DNA from: Trichinella spiralis
Taxonomy: Eukaryota; Nematoda; Enoplea; Trichinellida; Trichinellidae
Direction of reading: 5' to 3'
DNA length: 64,000 bases
Assembly: GCA_000181795.3 (NCBI GenBank)
Contig: CM012954.1
Coordinates: 7,937,001-8,001,000, forward strand
Shown here: in pieces, positions 21,236-52,449 of the stretch
How positions within the stretch are numbered: the stretch's first letter is position 1
Layout: the number at the start of each line of letters is the position of its first letter
Program-made: the position numbers and the translations under genes
Notes under the pieces: model-generated
Told to the model about the DNA's origin: nothing
The model's database searches: none
What the model saw: the letters and a program-made list of their open reading frames with translations, nothing else

Positions 21236-24200
21236 GATTTTGTGAAAAAACAGAATTGCTGAATAGAAATTATAAAACATGCAAAATATACGATTGATTG
21301 TACATTTATTATTAGTATTATTATTATTATATGAAAGTTTGTGAAAATTATTGTTTCATCAACTTATTAGCATTTATTTATTTCAATTTTCTACATTTTC
21401 TTCTTCCTGTTGTTCGGGAAGTTTTGTTTAAAAAAATTCCAAATATTGCGGGCATAAGATTATTAAAATTTAAACTTCATTATGCGAAATACGTGGGTGA
21501 AATGCGCATTTATTAAATCTAATATGCCTGATTGCGTTGTTTATTGATATTTAAGTGTTTGTTATTCATCCTTTTCGATTCAGTATTTCCGTTTTGAATT
21601 ATAATTTTTGTAATATTAAAATGAAAGAATTTATTTACGAGTTTTAGTAAAGAATTTTTCTTTTTTGGAAAATATTAATGAGTAATATTTTATTTGCTTT
21701 TTTTAATGCTGCAATATCGAGAAGAAGAAAAAAAAGAACTAAATTGTGAATGGGAAGAGTTTTTTGAGTTATTTGTGCTTTTTGAAATCTGTGCTTTGAA
21801 TTTTTCTCGTTTTGTTTTGCAACAATGAGAAAAGAAGCATGTGATTGTCTTGAAAGGTTTTTTTGAATACGTTATAAATTGAATTTGAAGAAAGTCCATA
21901 TAAGACCAGACAGTTGGTTGACTTTTTGAAACATTTTTCTATTGATTATGGTTTTCTGCACAAAGAACTTCAGCTTGCTTTACATGTTTCACTTGCACAT
22001 ATCGCGCGGCTTTTATTGCATTCGTTGCTTGTTGTTGATTTGAAAAAATTATTTTCAAATCAACCTTTTATTACAATTAATATATTTTTTTTTCTTCATT
22101 CAGGTATTTTGCAAATTTGTAACTTCTACATTGCAATTCTTATTTAACAGCTTATTCTGTAAGCATCTTTTTCGCATGCAAAATTTAACATTATTTTTGT
22201 TCATTGTCTTTCTGTACTCTTTCTTGTGTTTGATGATTTCTTTGCTTTCAAGCGGAACAGAGGCCAAAGTTGGGCAAATGTGATTTTTGCCATCTGATTA
22301 AATCATTTAATCAGCATATTCATGCAGGCATCTTTTTAAAAAGTCATTTCATCAAATTTGCTCAATCTATTCCGTCGATTCTACCAACTATAACCGTTGA
22401 GCTTGAAAAGTTAGCTTCAGCTTTTTTTTGATTTCTGGTGGTCGATTGACCAAAGCTCTACTGATATCGGCTGAATTGAAAATAATTTTCAATATTCGAT
22501 TTTCACTTTAACTTTTCTGTTTTGTTTATTTGTTTATTTGTATTTTTATTATTATTCTGTGTTTTATTCATTTTTTATTGAAATTCACTGTTGACTTGTT
22601 CATTATATTCAGGAAATTTGTTTTCATTAAACAGCTCAGGTTAAATGGAAAAATTCCTTTTTGCAAAAATCAATCTATTGACTTATTTTTGTCGTCTTAT
22701 TCGCACGCACTTATATGTTTATGCACATGTATCGTCTGCAGGGTATGCTCTGGTAATATATAAACACAGAGGAAAGGTAAATTTCTTCATTTCATATATA
22801 TGCATAATTTCTGTGAATTCACTTTTTCGCATATACGAATTATAAATTGCAATATAATAAGTCAGCTTTCAGTGTATCACTATTGCATAAACTATAACAT
22901 CTCATATCATCTTAAATGCTTAAATAAAAAATCTTTTTCAAATTTATAATATCCAATATATTGCTACTACTGTTTTTTCTTTTACGTGAACTATTCACTC
23001 ATTTTGTATTTATGAATTTTCTTTCTGAACTTTATCTTCTTTTTAACGATTTTAACATTCGCGTCATTTTTTAAAAGAATCTTCTAACAAATGAACACTA
23101 ATGAACAACAAACTGTTCTTCTGATTGATCATTGATTTGTTTTCAAGTGAAATAAATATGCGAATATTATTATTATTATTTGAAAGGAATATTTTTCAGT
23201 ATTGTTGAACAGTGAGTGAACTCGAAATTTAGCTGCTTATTCATTGTTGGACAGACAATTGACATCAACAGCTAGTTGGCTTGAAAAATTTCACAATCAT
23301 CTCAGATAGAATGCACAGAATGTGGAAGAACAACAATTGAATGATTCTCTGACAATAGTTGAGAAGTAGTGAATTTTGGGAAAGAATTGATGTGCAAATT
23401 CAAATTAGCTTTTAGCTAGCTGTTTTTATAACTGCAAAGTGACTTGTGTGGCTTGTCCGACGGTAGCTGTTTTCATTTTAGCTCGCTAAACAACAATACA
23501 ATGCTTGTTTGCTATTGATTCTACAACAAGAAGACAAGAATGGTTTTTTTTTCGAATCATATGAACTGTTTCGGTTATGTTCACGTCCAGCTTTTGAATT
23601 ATGCACTTTCAAATTTTCCACAGTATATATACTATTCGCTGGTTTTTTTTTACTTGAGAAACTCCCATCAGTCAGTCAGTCAAGTTATGCATAAGCAGGT
23701 CGATAAGTGTCTCGGGCATCCCGTCTTTGGAAACGCATACAGCTTGTATTTCGAAATTTTCTTGGTCGATTGCACATCGGCGACTACTGGCATGCCTCTT
23801 TTCTCAGTTGCAATTGTTTTCGTAATTTATTCAGTGTTTCTTTCTTACTTTCAAATTGCGATTAGCAGTTCTTTAAACATATTTGTTTAAATTTCTTTAG
23901 CTTAAACTTGTCATTGTGTTGAATTTTATTGCAAAATGACAGCATGCTTTAACTTTGGTTGATTGATCAGAGTTCAGTTTGCAAATGGTTCTTTCACTGG
24001 TAAACTGTGTGTGTATATATATATATCTATAATGTAAAGTGAACTGGAAAGAGAAGTTACTGCGTGCACAGGCGAGCCGGATCTTTCTTCATTCAAGCTT
24101 GTTTAGCAGGCACAGAAAGAGAAAGAGAATGTCTGACGGCTGTGCTTGAAGTGAAAGCGGAAAATGAAAACCAAGCAAGACGTACACGTACGTGATGGCT

Positions 24201-24896
24201 AGAGAAAGAGAAATATGGGAAGAGTTTTTGCAAGCAACTAGAAACAGAAACAAGAGCAATTGGGAGGTGAAGGAAAGAAAAAAGAGAATGCATGCATGGA
24301 AAGAAATAAAAAAAAAGAAATGCAATGATAATGAGTGGGCTAGTTGATTGTGAATATAAAAATGAGCGAGAAATGCAGAGAAAAGAGTGGTGAGAGAGGG
24401 GGAGGGGAGGTGGTGAGAGTGAGAGAGAGCGAGAGATGTTAGCGGGTGGAGAGACGCTGCTGCAGATAGAGTTCAGTTGGTTGTTGTGGAGCCGGCGTCG
24501 CTCTCGCGCGTCTGTTGACTAAGCGCTAGCTGATCGAGATCGATCGATCGCTCGCTGCTGGACCCATTGATGAGGCGAATATTTTTTATATTTTCATTTA
24601 GGCGAACTTGATTATCACGTCCATCGTTACAGTATCTCTGTTGGCACCGTGAATCCCGCCCAGAGCAAGTAGTGCCGTCGCCGATAGCTGAGCCGCGCGT
24701 CGCTTCAATCCAGACCATGATCGTTCGACTCGTCCGTCGTCGGTGAACTGAAGTCATCTGACAAGAACGAATGACAGGCAAGCTTGTTTAATAATTTCCA
24801 GCCCACAGTCAATATCCCAAAGCTAGGGATGTGGTTATAATTGTTATATAATTTTTGTTTTATTATATTGTTATGGTTGTTATATTTTGTATACAG

Positions 24897-42967
<18,071 letters not shown>

Positions 42968-45900
42968 CGTTGCAATTGGACATTGCAATCAATCCTTGGT
43001 TTCAAGCCATTATACATTATTTATTTATTTATTTCCCTTGGTTCAGTATTATTTATGATGAACGAATACGGTGCTGTTTGCTGCTACCTTTCTTTATTTT
43101 ACCATTTTCCCCTCGATGCTGTTTTATAATATTGAAAATATTTTTCACAAGTTGTCCCGGTTGTTAATTTGTTTTCTTATTTCTTTTTTTCATTTTTGTA
43201 TCTTATTTCCGTTCTCAAAATTGAACGGCTAACTTTTTTCTCCTTGTTGCCCCTTTAGTGTTTGAGCTCTTCTTCTACAAATGCTGAACTTGGTGGGGAC
43301 ATTCTACGATCAATTATTGTAGACAGAGCGTGGATGTCATTTTGGCCATGTTCATTCAGAGCTGTTGTTTTTCTTTTTGTTTATTTACAGTCTCATATCA
43401 TCAATTAAAATGAATTGTTTTCTGAGAAACTTTTTCCATTATACCAGAAGTGGAAGCTGCACAAGGCTGCTGCGTAAAATTATCTTTGAACAACTGGAAA
43501 TAATATCTAGCATTTTTGAGAAATATTTCTTCCTACTCATACCATGAAAAGAGTTGTTGTTGTTGCCTTTGAATATTTATTTCATTTCAATCCAATATTC
43601 AAATATAAATGTCAATTTTTATTTCTTTTACATTCACAGTTATTGAGGATGAGTTTGTTAATTTAAAAAATTTCTGTATTACTCTGTATATTTTGATAAG
43701 TGAGTGATAAGCTTTGATCGTTATTTGCAATAACTGTTGGCTTTTTGATTCAGTATTACTTCTGTTTCTATATTTTTCCTGTAAATACTTGCGTTTAATT
43801 TTAGGCGGAAGATTAAATTAAACAGATCGGGTGCTTATGGATAGCAATGTTTTATTGCTCAGTGACAGACAGGTATGCATATGATCAATCTATGTAGGAT
43901 TTTGCATGAGGTATTATTTAAATTTATAAATTATCTAGTTCTATAGGAAATCAGGATAAATAAGTAGACTGTTGTCAGCAAATTTCTGTTCAATAATTAG
44001 TGAACGATGAGTGAGTACAGTTTCAATCCATTGAATTAATTGATAATTCATTCTTCAGTTGATCAGAGATCACTTCTTAGATTGTAATTGTATGTATATA
44101 TATTTTAGTTGGAAAAATAATGGTTAGGTAAATAGGTTATGAATTTAATTTTCATCAGCTTCACTATTCACGGTCCAGCAGTTGATGTCAGTATGTCAAC
44201 AAACTGATATATATATATCAAAAGTGAACAACTTTAAATCCAGTAATTATAATTAAGTTGGAGATTTTGAAAGTTCAAATCCGAAGCTTTTTTTCACTCA
44301 TTTACATTTTTTCTGTTGTTACTTCAGTTGCTTGGCTAATCTATTTTGAAGAGCAAGAAACAGTTTCACTTCAAAGATAGTTCAAATCAATATGATTTAG
44401 GTTTTTGTTATCTGAGGGATTTATGATGACAATTATGACCGTGACCAACATCTGCAGAACATTTTTCATGATATCAAACAATTAATTATCTTGTTATATA
44501 TCTCCTGCCTTTATCTGCTGTGAACAATCTAAATAGATAGCTGTCTGTGTAAAACTGTGAATTATTTTATGCAAATTTCAAATGTAATGATCAATTTTTC
44601 TTAGTCGCGCTATTTTCTTTTGAAATCAACAATGAATGGCAACAACGTTATCGATTAATTTTTATAATTTTTTTGAATTCAGCAAAAAAGAAAAGATATG
44701 GAAAAAATTTCTATAAAGCATACATTGTCAAGTTAAAATAATCTTATTACTATTGTTGTTGTTGTTAATAAATAATAATATTATGAAGTATTTTTCAATG
44801 TAAGCACAAGCAATTATAGATTGACTAATTTGCTTCTTTATTCATGAATGACAATGGAAAATGTCGTCTATCTATCTGTGTTCTCCATGTCAGTCGGTTC
44901 ATCGATGACGATCATCTCCACCATTCATGAATAAGAAATTTCGAAATAAATAAAAATGCAGTAACATCAAATCACGCGTATGCTTGTTGTGTTTGCTGCA
45001 AAGAATGGAAAGAATTTTTTTAACTGATGAATTTTTTTGTTTTTTAATCTATAACTCAATAATCATTATCTTCATCTTATTCAGCGTCGTTTTTAATGTT
45101 TTTTCTTTCATATTAAAATTCTGTTCCTTTTTATGCAATGTCTTCACAATTTCAGTTTAGGAGATAATTTCATAGACGCAGAGTTGTTGTTTATTATGCA
45201 GTAATTATGTGAATTTAAATGAAATGGAAAATTGGATGATGCTTTGTGAAATGTGGTGATAAATTTCAAATTGCATCAATTTTAGAAACGCAGTATTATT
45301 TTATAATTGAAAAAACTTTTTTCATTGTTAATTTCATCATTTTCTACCCTCCTCAGCAGCTTAATAATTGTAGTGTGTGGTATTTTTGTTGTGCTGCTTC
45401 CAATTCCAAAGATTTACCAAAGTAATGAAAACTCTAAATAGCACAACTCCCAAATGCCATTTTAACTGTTTTGTTCAACTGAATGAATAAGTTTTCCAAA
45501 AACGAAAAATTTTAGCTTTTTTCTATGAGGAACGTTTGAATTCAAGCACCCCAATGGTCAGCAAATGATGAATCAGTTGACTTGGTTTTTATCTAAATTT
45601 TGTGAAATGTATTCAGTGGAATATTAATATTAATATTCATTCACTAAAGTAATAATTAGATCTTTTATTTTCTAAATTGGCAATCAATTTCAACATATAA
45701 TATATGTATATATACATATATCAATGTTATGTGAAGGTTATGAGAGGAAATTGATTGAAAATGCGAATTTTTACAATTGTTGCGAAGCAAGGATTGTATC
45801 AACAGCAGCGCAGGTTATTGCATTATAAATTGACCCGAATGATTATTCAAATTCATGCTGGAGCTGATCGACAACCTGAGAGAACAGAGCTGAGCAACAT

Positions 45901-46916
45901 AAATTGTTTGTTCAATGCAAATTTTTATGTAATTGCAGAGTATGCAGTTTGGAAGGGGAAAATTTTATTCGAAGATTTATTTCGACAATAGTTAGGCAAG
46001 TCGATTTTTAAATTCATCAAATGAAAAAATCTCTTTCCAAATGACAAGCAAGTATGCAAAGTTAAATGTATGTGAAGTTGTTGGAAGTTTTTATTCTTGC
46101 AGTTCACAGTTATTATAATTCATTTGGTTAAAATTTTTGGTTTTTATTATTTGTTTCGAAAAAATGGATAAGCTTTTGTTTGTTGAATCATATAAATTGA
46201 TTTAATATTTATTTACAAAAATTATTTTTCAAATATTCATCACAGACGCACGCAGTTATCATTGACAGTGTCTGACGATGGCATTTTGTCATTTCTTTGA
46301 TCACACACTTTCCACCATTTTAGACTAAAAAGTCTATTTTTAAAAAATAGCGTGAAATTATGTTTTATTAATTTTTCTCTTCAAGAATTGTCCTCCTGCA
46401 TTTTCTATTTTTTATCATTTCTACATTTCTGAGTATTCTTTTTAAATATCTTCATTATTTTATTTATTATTCAGAAAAAAATATCCACTGTTGATCATTG
46501 TTTTGCATGTTGAAGCATTTCCCTTTGATTGGACAGTGATAATTGCGCTGCTCACTAGCGGATAGATGGATAGATTGATAGATGAACAAACAAAGCCGGA
46601 CAAGGGTTATTAGTTTGTGTTCTTCTTGGTGGCGCTGTGTTCGTTTCAAATGGAACAGTGCAGTTGGTTCTTCTGCGTTTTATTTTATTCACAACTGATT
46701 TCATCGACATGCTTCTAGCCAGTTGTGCATCACAATCCTAGTGCGGTATTGTCGTTTGAACGAAAAAAGCATAGCTTTTTAAAAATATAATTTGCTTTTC
46801 CTACAACGCGGCTTTTCCCCCATCTCATATTCATTATCCTTATTATTGTCCTTATCTTAAGACTTTCTCACTAGCACCGGCTGCGCATTACAGCAACTAC
46901 GAAAAGCAAAAACAAA
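42968..46916. other. egl-19 3'-UTR and intergenic sequence
   Basis: About 3.9 kb of A+T-rich sequence with the egl-19 3'-UTR at the left. A GTT run lies near 44754. No coding region is supported; the ORF at 45755-45991 has no splice partner or family features. An acceptor-like CATTACAG at 46886-46893, 23 bases before the neuropeptide ATG, could be a trans-splice or 5'-UTR acceptor. Confidence 0.5.
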
Positions 46917-47949
46917 ATGTTGGTTTGTATTATTTTATCATTGCTGTTAACTACTGTGACGATTGTTGCCAATGGCGCCAATGAGCATGTTCAGCTACGA
47001 GGTATGAGGAGAGAGATTATTTTTATATGTATATATGTATTTATTTATTTATTTTACTATTTCAATATAGCCCAAGCAACAATACTTATACAACACTAGT
47101 GCGATAGTTATGATGCAAATTTTTCCTTCTCTTTTTACTTTTCTGTATGGGTAATCTGTTCAAGATCAGTTTTACCACATTTTTCTCATACCCTTTCCCC
47201 ATGTAGCTGCTGTTTACTTCAAAACAGCAAATGCTGCTTGAATTAATTTCGGTTGGCTTCATTTCGACTTGTGCCTTGTTCATTTCAGCTTACAATTAGA
47301 TCAACACTTTGTTACTTGAGATATTCCATATTTGAGGGTACATTCAATTATTTGTTTCAAATGAACAAATCAAATGAATCACGCTCAAGCTTTATGCATT
47401 TCAACAAGTACTGCCACCGTTAATGCATGCTGTGTAATTTTTTCTCTTTTTACTCTTCTTGCCCTTTTACCTCTTCTTCTTCGACTGTGCTGACAACTGC
47501 ACAGTTGATCACACCATTATTTGGGATAATCCCTTTTGCAATTTTGAAAAATTTCAAAGGTTTAGTGTTGGATTAAGATTGTTTTTTTTTCATTGAATTA
47601 AAATGTGAATATTCAGTATTCAAAATTAATTATTCAGTGGAACAAATTCTCTCTTTCTTTCCACATTTTAGAGAAACGTGTCTCAGAATTGTTCGGCAAA
47701 CGAACTTCAAATGAGAATGACATGATGCTATTTTTGGCCAAGATCAACGAAGAAGAGATGAGCATGTTTTTGCAGAGATTATTCTTCGAATGGAGAAGAG
47801 CCCGGAAATATTGGAACGAGTTGAACGACGAAGAGCTGACACAAATGGAAATTGGCAAACGCATGTCAGAGCTGTTCGGAAAGCGCAGTGAACGTCACCG
47901 TTCCAGCGACGGTTATTACAAAAAGCGTGTTTCAGAACTGTTCGGCTAA
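46917..47949 (+). CDS. Neuropeptide-like precursor with three xSELF-Gly peptides
   Basis: Two exons, 46917-47001 and 47672-47949, join in phase 1 to give 120 residues. Residues 1-20 are a signal peptide (hydrophobic LVCIILSLLLTTVTIVANG). After the splice come dibasic sites bracketing short repeats: KR-VSELFG-KR, then a 50-residue spacer ending MEIG-KR, then MSELFG-KR, a short spacer SERHRSSDGYY, KKR, and a final VSELFG at the stop. Processing at KR and amidation through Gly would give VSELF-amide (twice) and MSELF-amide. The architecture (signal, dibasic sites, amidation Gly, near-identical copies) is that of a neuropeptide gene acting through the regulated secretory pathway. I do not recognise the peptide among the nematode FLP or NLP families I know, and its receptor is unknown. 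Confidence 0.82.
47680..47946 (+). repeat. Three coding repeats of the xSELFG peptide
   Basis: Copies are at 47680-47697 (VSELFG), 47863-47880 (MSELFG) and 47929-47946 (VSELFG), all in one frame. Codons differ at synonymous sites (TTG/CTG/CTG for Leu, GGC/GGA/GGC for Gly), so the amino-acid identity is being kept rather than reflecting a very recent duplication. Confidence 0.85.
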
Positions 47950-48131
47950 ACGTATTGTGTAAATCTTTATTTTACTTTATTTTATTTTATTTGTTAAATT
48001 TAAAATCAGAAAAAATTCAAATTTTAACTTGCAATGGCTATTATTGGCACTGGCGTGAAATATCCATTCATTTTTTCGGAAATGCTTTTCGAATGCTCGA
48101 CGTATTGTATGTACGCTTTCCACAGTTTGCT

Positions 48132-48137
48132 AATAAA
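48132..48137 (+). promoter_or_regulatory. Poly(A) signal AATAAA of the neuropeptide gene
   Basis: Exact hexamer 183 bases past the stop codon of the neuropeptide precursor; use is inferred. Confidence 0.45.
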
Positions 48138-50419
48138 TTCTCTTCTTATTGCCTTTCGGTGCAAGCATGGAATTTGCCATGCATAAGCAACGAGTTGGTC
48201 AGATGGATGTCAGAAAAAGTTTCATAAATCCTGACATCTGCAAATGGAAACTTTTAATTTATTTTTTTAATCAAATTTTACATTTTTATGCAATTATAAT
48301 TGATCAACGACAGTTTTTTTTACCACAATACAGGTAAACTAATCTCATCATGCACGAGGTAAGCTTTTTGTTGGGTTAAAAATTTGAATTTTACTTAGCA
48401 TATTGATTTTCTATGCAAATATTGTTTCAAATTGAGTTTCTGATGATAATGAACAAGGATATTGTCTCTTCGGCATCTGTTGAATGTAAATTTAATTGAA
48501 GCATCACTTCAAATAAGTGAAATAGATAGTTCGTTGTGGAACGACACATGCTGCTGTTCTCAGTTCATCAACAAGCACCGTTCTTCTACATGCCAATTTC
48601 TGAACCATCACCATGAACATAAGAAACAGTTCAAAAATAAATTAGGTAGATAATACTATTTCGATAAATTAAGTTTATCGCTGACATATAGGTACCATGC
48701 GTTTATTCCGTTTGTTGAAATAATTTCCATGACGTCTATCTACCACGTTGATGACGAAAATTCACATTCGTAAGATAATATTGAAATGTTTTCTTTTTGC
48801 AAAATTTCCAATTTATTTTAATTATCTATTGTTTTCATGTTAAATGGTATGTGTTACATTTCAATTTTTCAGTTTTTTACCTCTGTGATAATATTCATAC
48901 CAAATTTCACTGTAAAATATGAATGATTGATTATTGTTGAATAATTTATTTAAAAATAAACATTTAAATTCAAAATTAAAGTGAGCTTTATGATTTGACG
49001 GTTGTATTTTACAATTTAATAATTACATTTATATTAATTTTTTGTCTGTGATTGAACCTTTTGAAATTAAATTTTAAACAGGAAAAATGAAACATGAAAA
49101 CATTTAAAATGCAGTACAAATTTAACTTTGAAATTTTAAATTTAACCATTTTGTCTGTGTACTTATTATGTTGAAAATTGTTCGATGACTTCTTTTCCAC
49201 ATTGACTGACTCTTCGTTGAATTTATTAATAATATAAAGTAGTGGAATAATAATTGAATTTCTTTTTACAATTTGCTTTATCAAATGAAGGTGTGCATTG
49301 ACAAGGAAACATTGGTAATTTCTTGAATGAAATAAGTTGTTCCTTAGCTTCAATATTTTCAATCACATAAATAACAGCTTCGGTGATAATTTTTGCACTA
49401 TAAATGCATAAATTGATTCTCCATTCGTATTAGTTATTAATGTATATCCACCTCCGTTCACATTACATTTTCATTAATTTCTTTCTATTTTTCATGAACA
49501 ATGCACACAATTTTTGTTTAAATGAAATATTTTTTTTCATTACAGCTGTTTCTAGCTAACATTTAAAAATGTTAAACAATGTAATTAATGTTATTTTACT
49601 GTTATTAAAATTGCAACTGTTTCTGTATCTTTTATGATTTACAAGTTCGATAATGAAAATAATAAATTCTGTAAACATTATTTGTTTGCCTTTGTAAACT
49701 GTATGAATTGCTAATTCTGCATGAATTGCACAGATTTGAAAATAAATTAATTAAAAATAATAATTATATATATATGCATATAATTAACATTATTTAACCG
49801 AGAGGCAGGTTTATCATTTGTTGTTGTACATTTTCAATTTTTCTGCTGTTATTCATGCTAATTTTCGTAATAAGAAATATTCATAATTTTTCCTTAAGTT
49901 TTTTTACACAGTTTGTATAGTTTGCCGATTATTGTGTCGATTAATTTTATAGTGTGCAATGTTGATACTGTTGTTTTTTGTATGAAGAAGCAATATGAAT
50001 CGGATGCGTCAAATTGTTTTCTACTTGTTGCTGTCGTAGATGGTCAACTGTAGAGTCGTTGAACAACACAACATATCGTTGTATACAGTTGGTTGGTTGC
50101 TAAGATTGGTAAGGATACTTTTTGTTGAGAACTTTGCAAAAGAAACGCTGACATAAATCGATCAATTTCCAATTAATTCGCCTCCAGTTAATTCTTTTCC
50201 AATCGACCGTCGTCAGTTGCTTTTGCTGGAAATTTATTGACTTTCTTTTCAAATTATATAATTGATAAAAAATTATCTATAATTTTCAATTGAAAAATTG
50301 TCCATCACCAAATAATAAGACTTGCACGATCATCAACAACTTTAGGCATGTTGATTAATTGTGCATGTTGTATTAAGAAAAGGGATTTATCATAATTGAA
50401 ACACAACAATCTGATTAGC

Positions 50420-50450
50420 ATAATAATAATAATATTATTATTATTATTAA
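50420..50450. repeat. AAT/ATT palindromic microsatellite
   Basis: A run of AAT units switches to ATT units at its centre, forming a perfect inverted repeat that could extrude as a hairpin. Confidence 0.75.
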
Positions 50451-52118
50451 TTGATGCAATTTATTCAATTGAACTATTGGCTCCTTTTTTAAATTAGAAT
50501 ATTAATATAAAAATAAAATTTCTAAATATTTGATTAAAACTGAAGGTGAAAAAAAGCCAAAAGTGTTGCGTAGAGAAAAGGACTTTTTATGGAACACAAT
50601 AATTCATTACATCAATTTTGCTATTTATTGCTTAAATAGAGAGAATTGCTGCTGTTTGTTGTTTGAAAAATTGCAAACCATTTAGCGGCTTGTTGAATCT
50701 TCCAATTTATTACGTCAGGTGTTGTTGCTCTTGAAATGCATGTTCAAATTCACTGTTTTCCCCTCCTTTTTCACCATTAAGAAAAAGATAAAAGAAAAGC
50801 TTCCGCTTAAGTGATCAGTCGACAAACAAGTGAACAAGTGACAGTTGCATGGAGCCACTGCATTCGATGCTTCTCAGAGATGATGGATTATAAATATATA
50901 TTCTTCTTATTATTATTATTATCAACAAAATGTCAACATTCACGATAATACACTTACTTGTTTGTTTAGTTTTATTTCATGTAATTTCAAATACGAAAAG
51001 TATATTGTTAATCTTCATCTTGATGAGGGGTTTGAAAAGATATCTTCTTTTTTAGGTGAACCAAATGGAACATTATATATTTTCATTTCAAACAAATTTT
51101 CCATTCTCCTTCAAACTATTTTACTGTCTAAAATTAACAATATATGCAATTTCTTTTTTCAATTCACAAAATATCTTTTCAATTTTGCAACACGAAATTA
51201 TTCAATACATATTTCATTGTAAAAAATTATTAATTTTTTATAATCCTCGAAAGTTGCATTGGAAAAATAATGATTTCACGAATGTTTACTGTGCTGTAAT
51301 GTTTTGGTGTTTTCTACTGTTGAAATTGTCCTTATTATTTATTACTACAAATTTTTGCCTTAAGCTCACCTGATGTTCGCTGCGTTTGGATGCAGAAAGG
51401 CAAGATCTTTTAAAAATCCAAAGCTGAAAGCCCGTTGATCTGAGAAATTTGCAAATGACGTCAAATTTCAAATTCTTATTAGCAAAACATATTGAAACTA
51501 TTATTAAATATATGCGGTAGAATAATTTTCTGTATTGCTTCCGTTAGTTGTTGAAAGTAAACCGAGATGTTGAGCTCGTATTTCACCGTGCGGAATCATG
51601 CAGTGTATTCTTCCAACAACTGTAATTTTGAATATTTCACCACTTTTGATTGATATAATTTTTACAATTCACATTCAATTTCAAAAGCTTTTAAACTTTT
51701 GTGAATTTGATCTTGTTCAACAACATGTAATCCTTTTTGTATTTAAATTGAATATTTTTTCATTGCATGAAGAAATAATAGCGAATTTTGGGTTTCGAAA
51801 ATTATGCAAATTATTAATGTTAAACAATAGATTCCATTTCCTTGTATGTTTCACTTGATTTGAAAGAATTTTCAATTATTCTAATTAGGCAGAATGTGGG
51901 CGAGAAAAAAGCTTAAAGAGATCTAATGGTTTGTCCATTTGTTGCCAAACGACAAATGAATACCACTCAACGTTTTAATTACCGATGGACAGATAACATG
52001 GTTGGTAGCATCGGTGTGGAAGAGTCTCCTTGCAAGCGCCATCTGGTGTCATTTTACAATCGACGACAAGTGGTGGCTAGCTAATTTCACTGCTAGCTCG
52101 AACACACAGACGTTGAAA

Positions 52119-52180
52119 CAGACACAAACACAGACACCAACACAGACAGACAGACGGACGGACGGACAGATAGACAAACA
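52119..52180. repeat. ACAGACA/CGGA tetranucleotide repeat
   Basis: Compound run of ACAGAC, AGACAGAC and GGAC units. Confidence 0.8.
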
Positions 52181-52449
52181 GCTTCAACGCTTCAGTTGAA
52201 GCTTATATCACATTTGTCTGGATTAATTCGTAGGTTTTAATCAGGAAGAAGAAGAATCCTTCAATTGAAATTGAGCAACGACGCATTTTGCTGAACTTTG
52301 TCGAAATATTTTTTTTACCATTTCAGTTTCGTGATTTTATTAATATTTCAACTTTTATCATAACGTTTCATATTTGGTTTATTAATTATTTTTTATACAA
52401 ATTCAACTTTTTCTAATTTCTATCCATCAACGTTTGTCTATCTAAAATA

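Larger units (their letters stand above)
18561..24896. other. Divergent intergenic region between unc-82 and egl-19 with both 5' leaders
   Basis: About 6.3 kb without a supported coding region. The left part (18561 to about 19200) is GA/GT-rich and probably carries the unc-82 promoter and leader. The right part, about 24380-24780, is G+C-richer with GA-repeat flanks and CG-containing words, and probably holds the egl-19 promoter and first exon. In between are a G+C-rich block (20875-21035), a TTAA repeat (21205-21235) and A+T-rich filler. Several 60-116-codon ORFs occur but are hydrophobic, low-complexity and lack splice partners. Confidence 0.6.
47950..52449. other. A+T-rich intergenic region
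   Basis: About 4.5 kb without a supported gene. It contains many A+T runs, an ATT/AAT palindrome at 50420-50450 and a CAGA/CGGA repeat at 52119-52180. ORFs of 60-117 codons here are A+T-driven and lack motifs. Confidence 0.5.

Noticed and set aside
24473-24781. Minus-strand ORF of 102 codons before egl-19
   Set aside because: It is Arg/Ser/Asp-rich with no motif and overlaps the likely egl-19 promoter and leader.
45755-45991. 78-codon ORF between egl-19 and the neuropeptide gene
   Set aside because: No Cys pattern, signal peptide, dibasic sites or flanking splice logic; composition matches random A+T-rich sequence.
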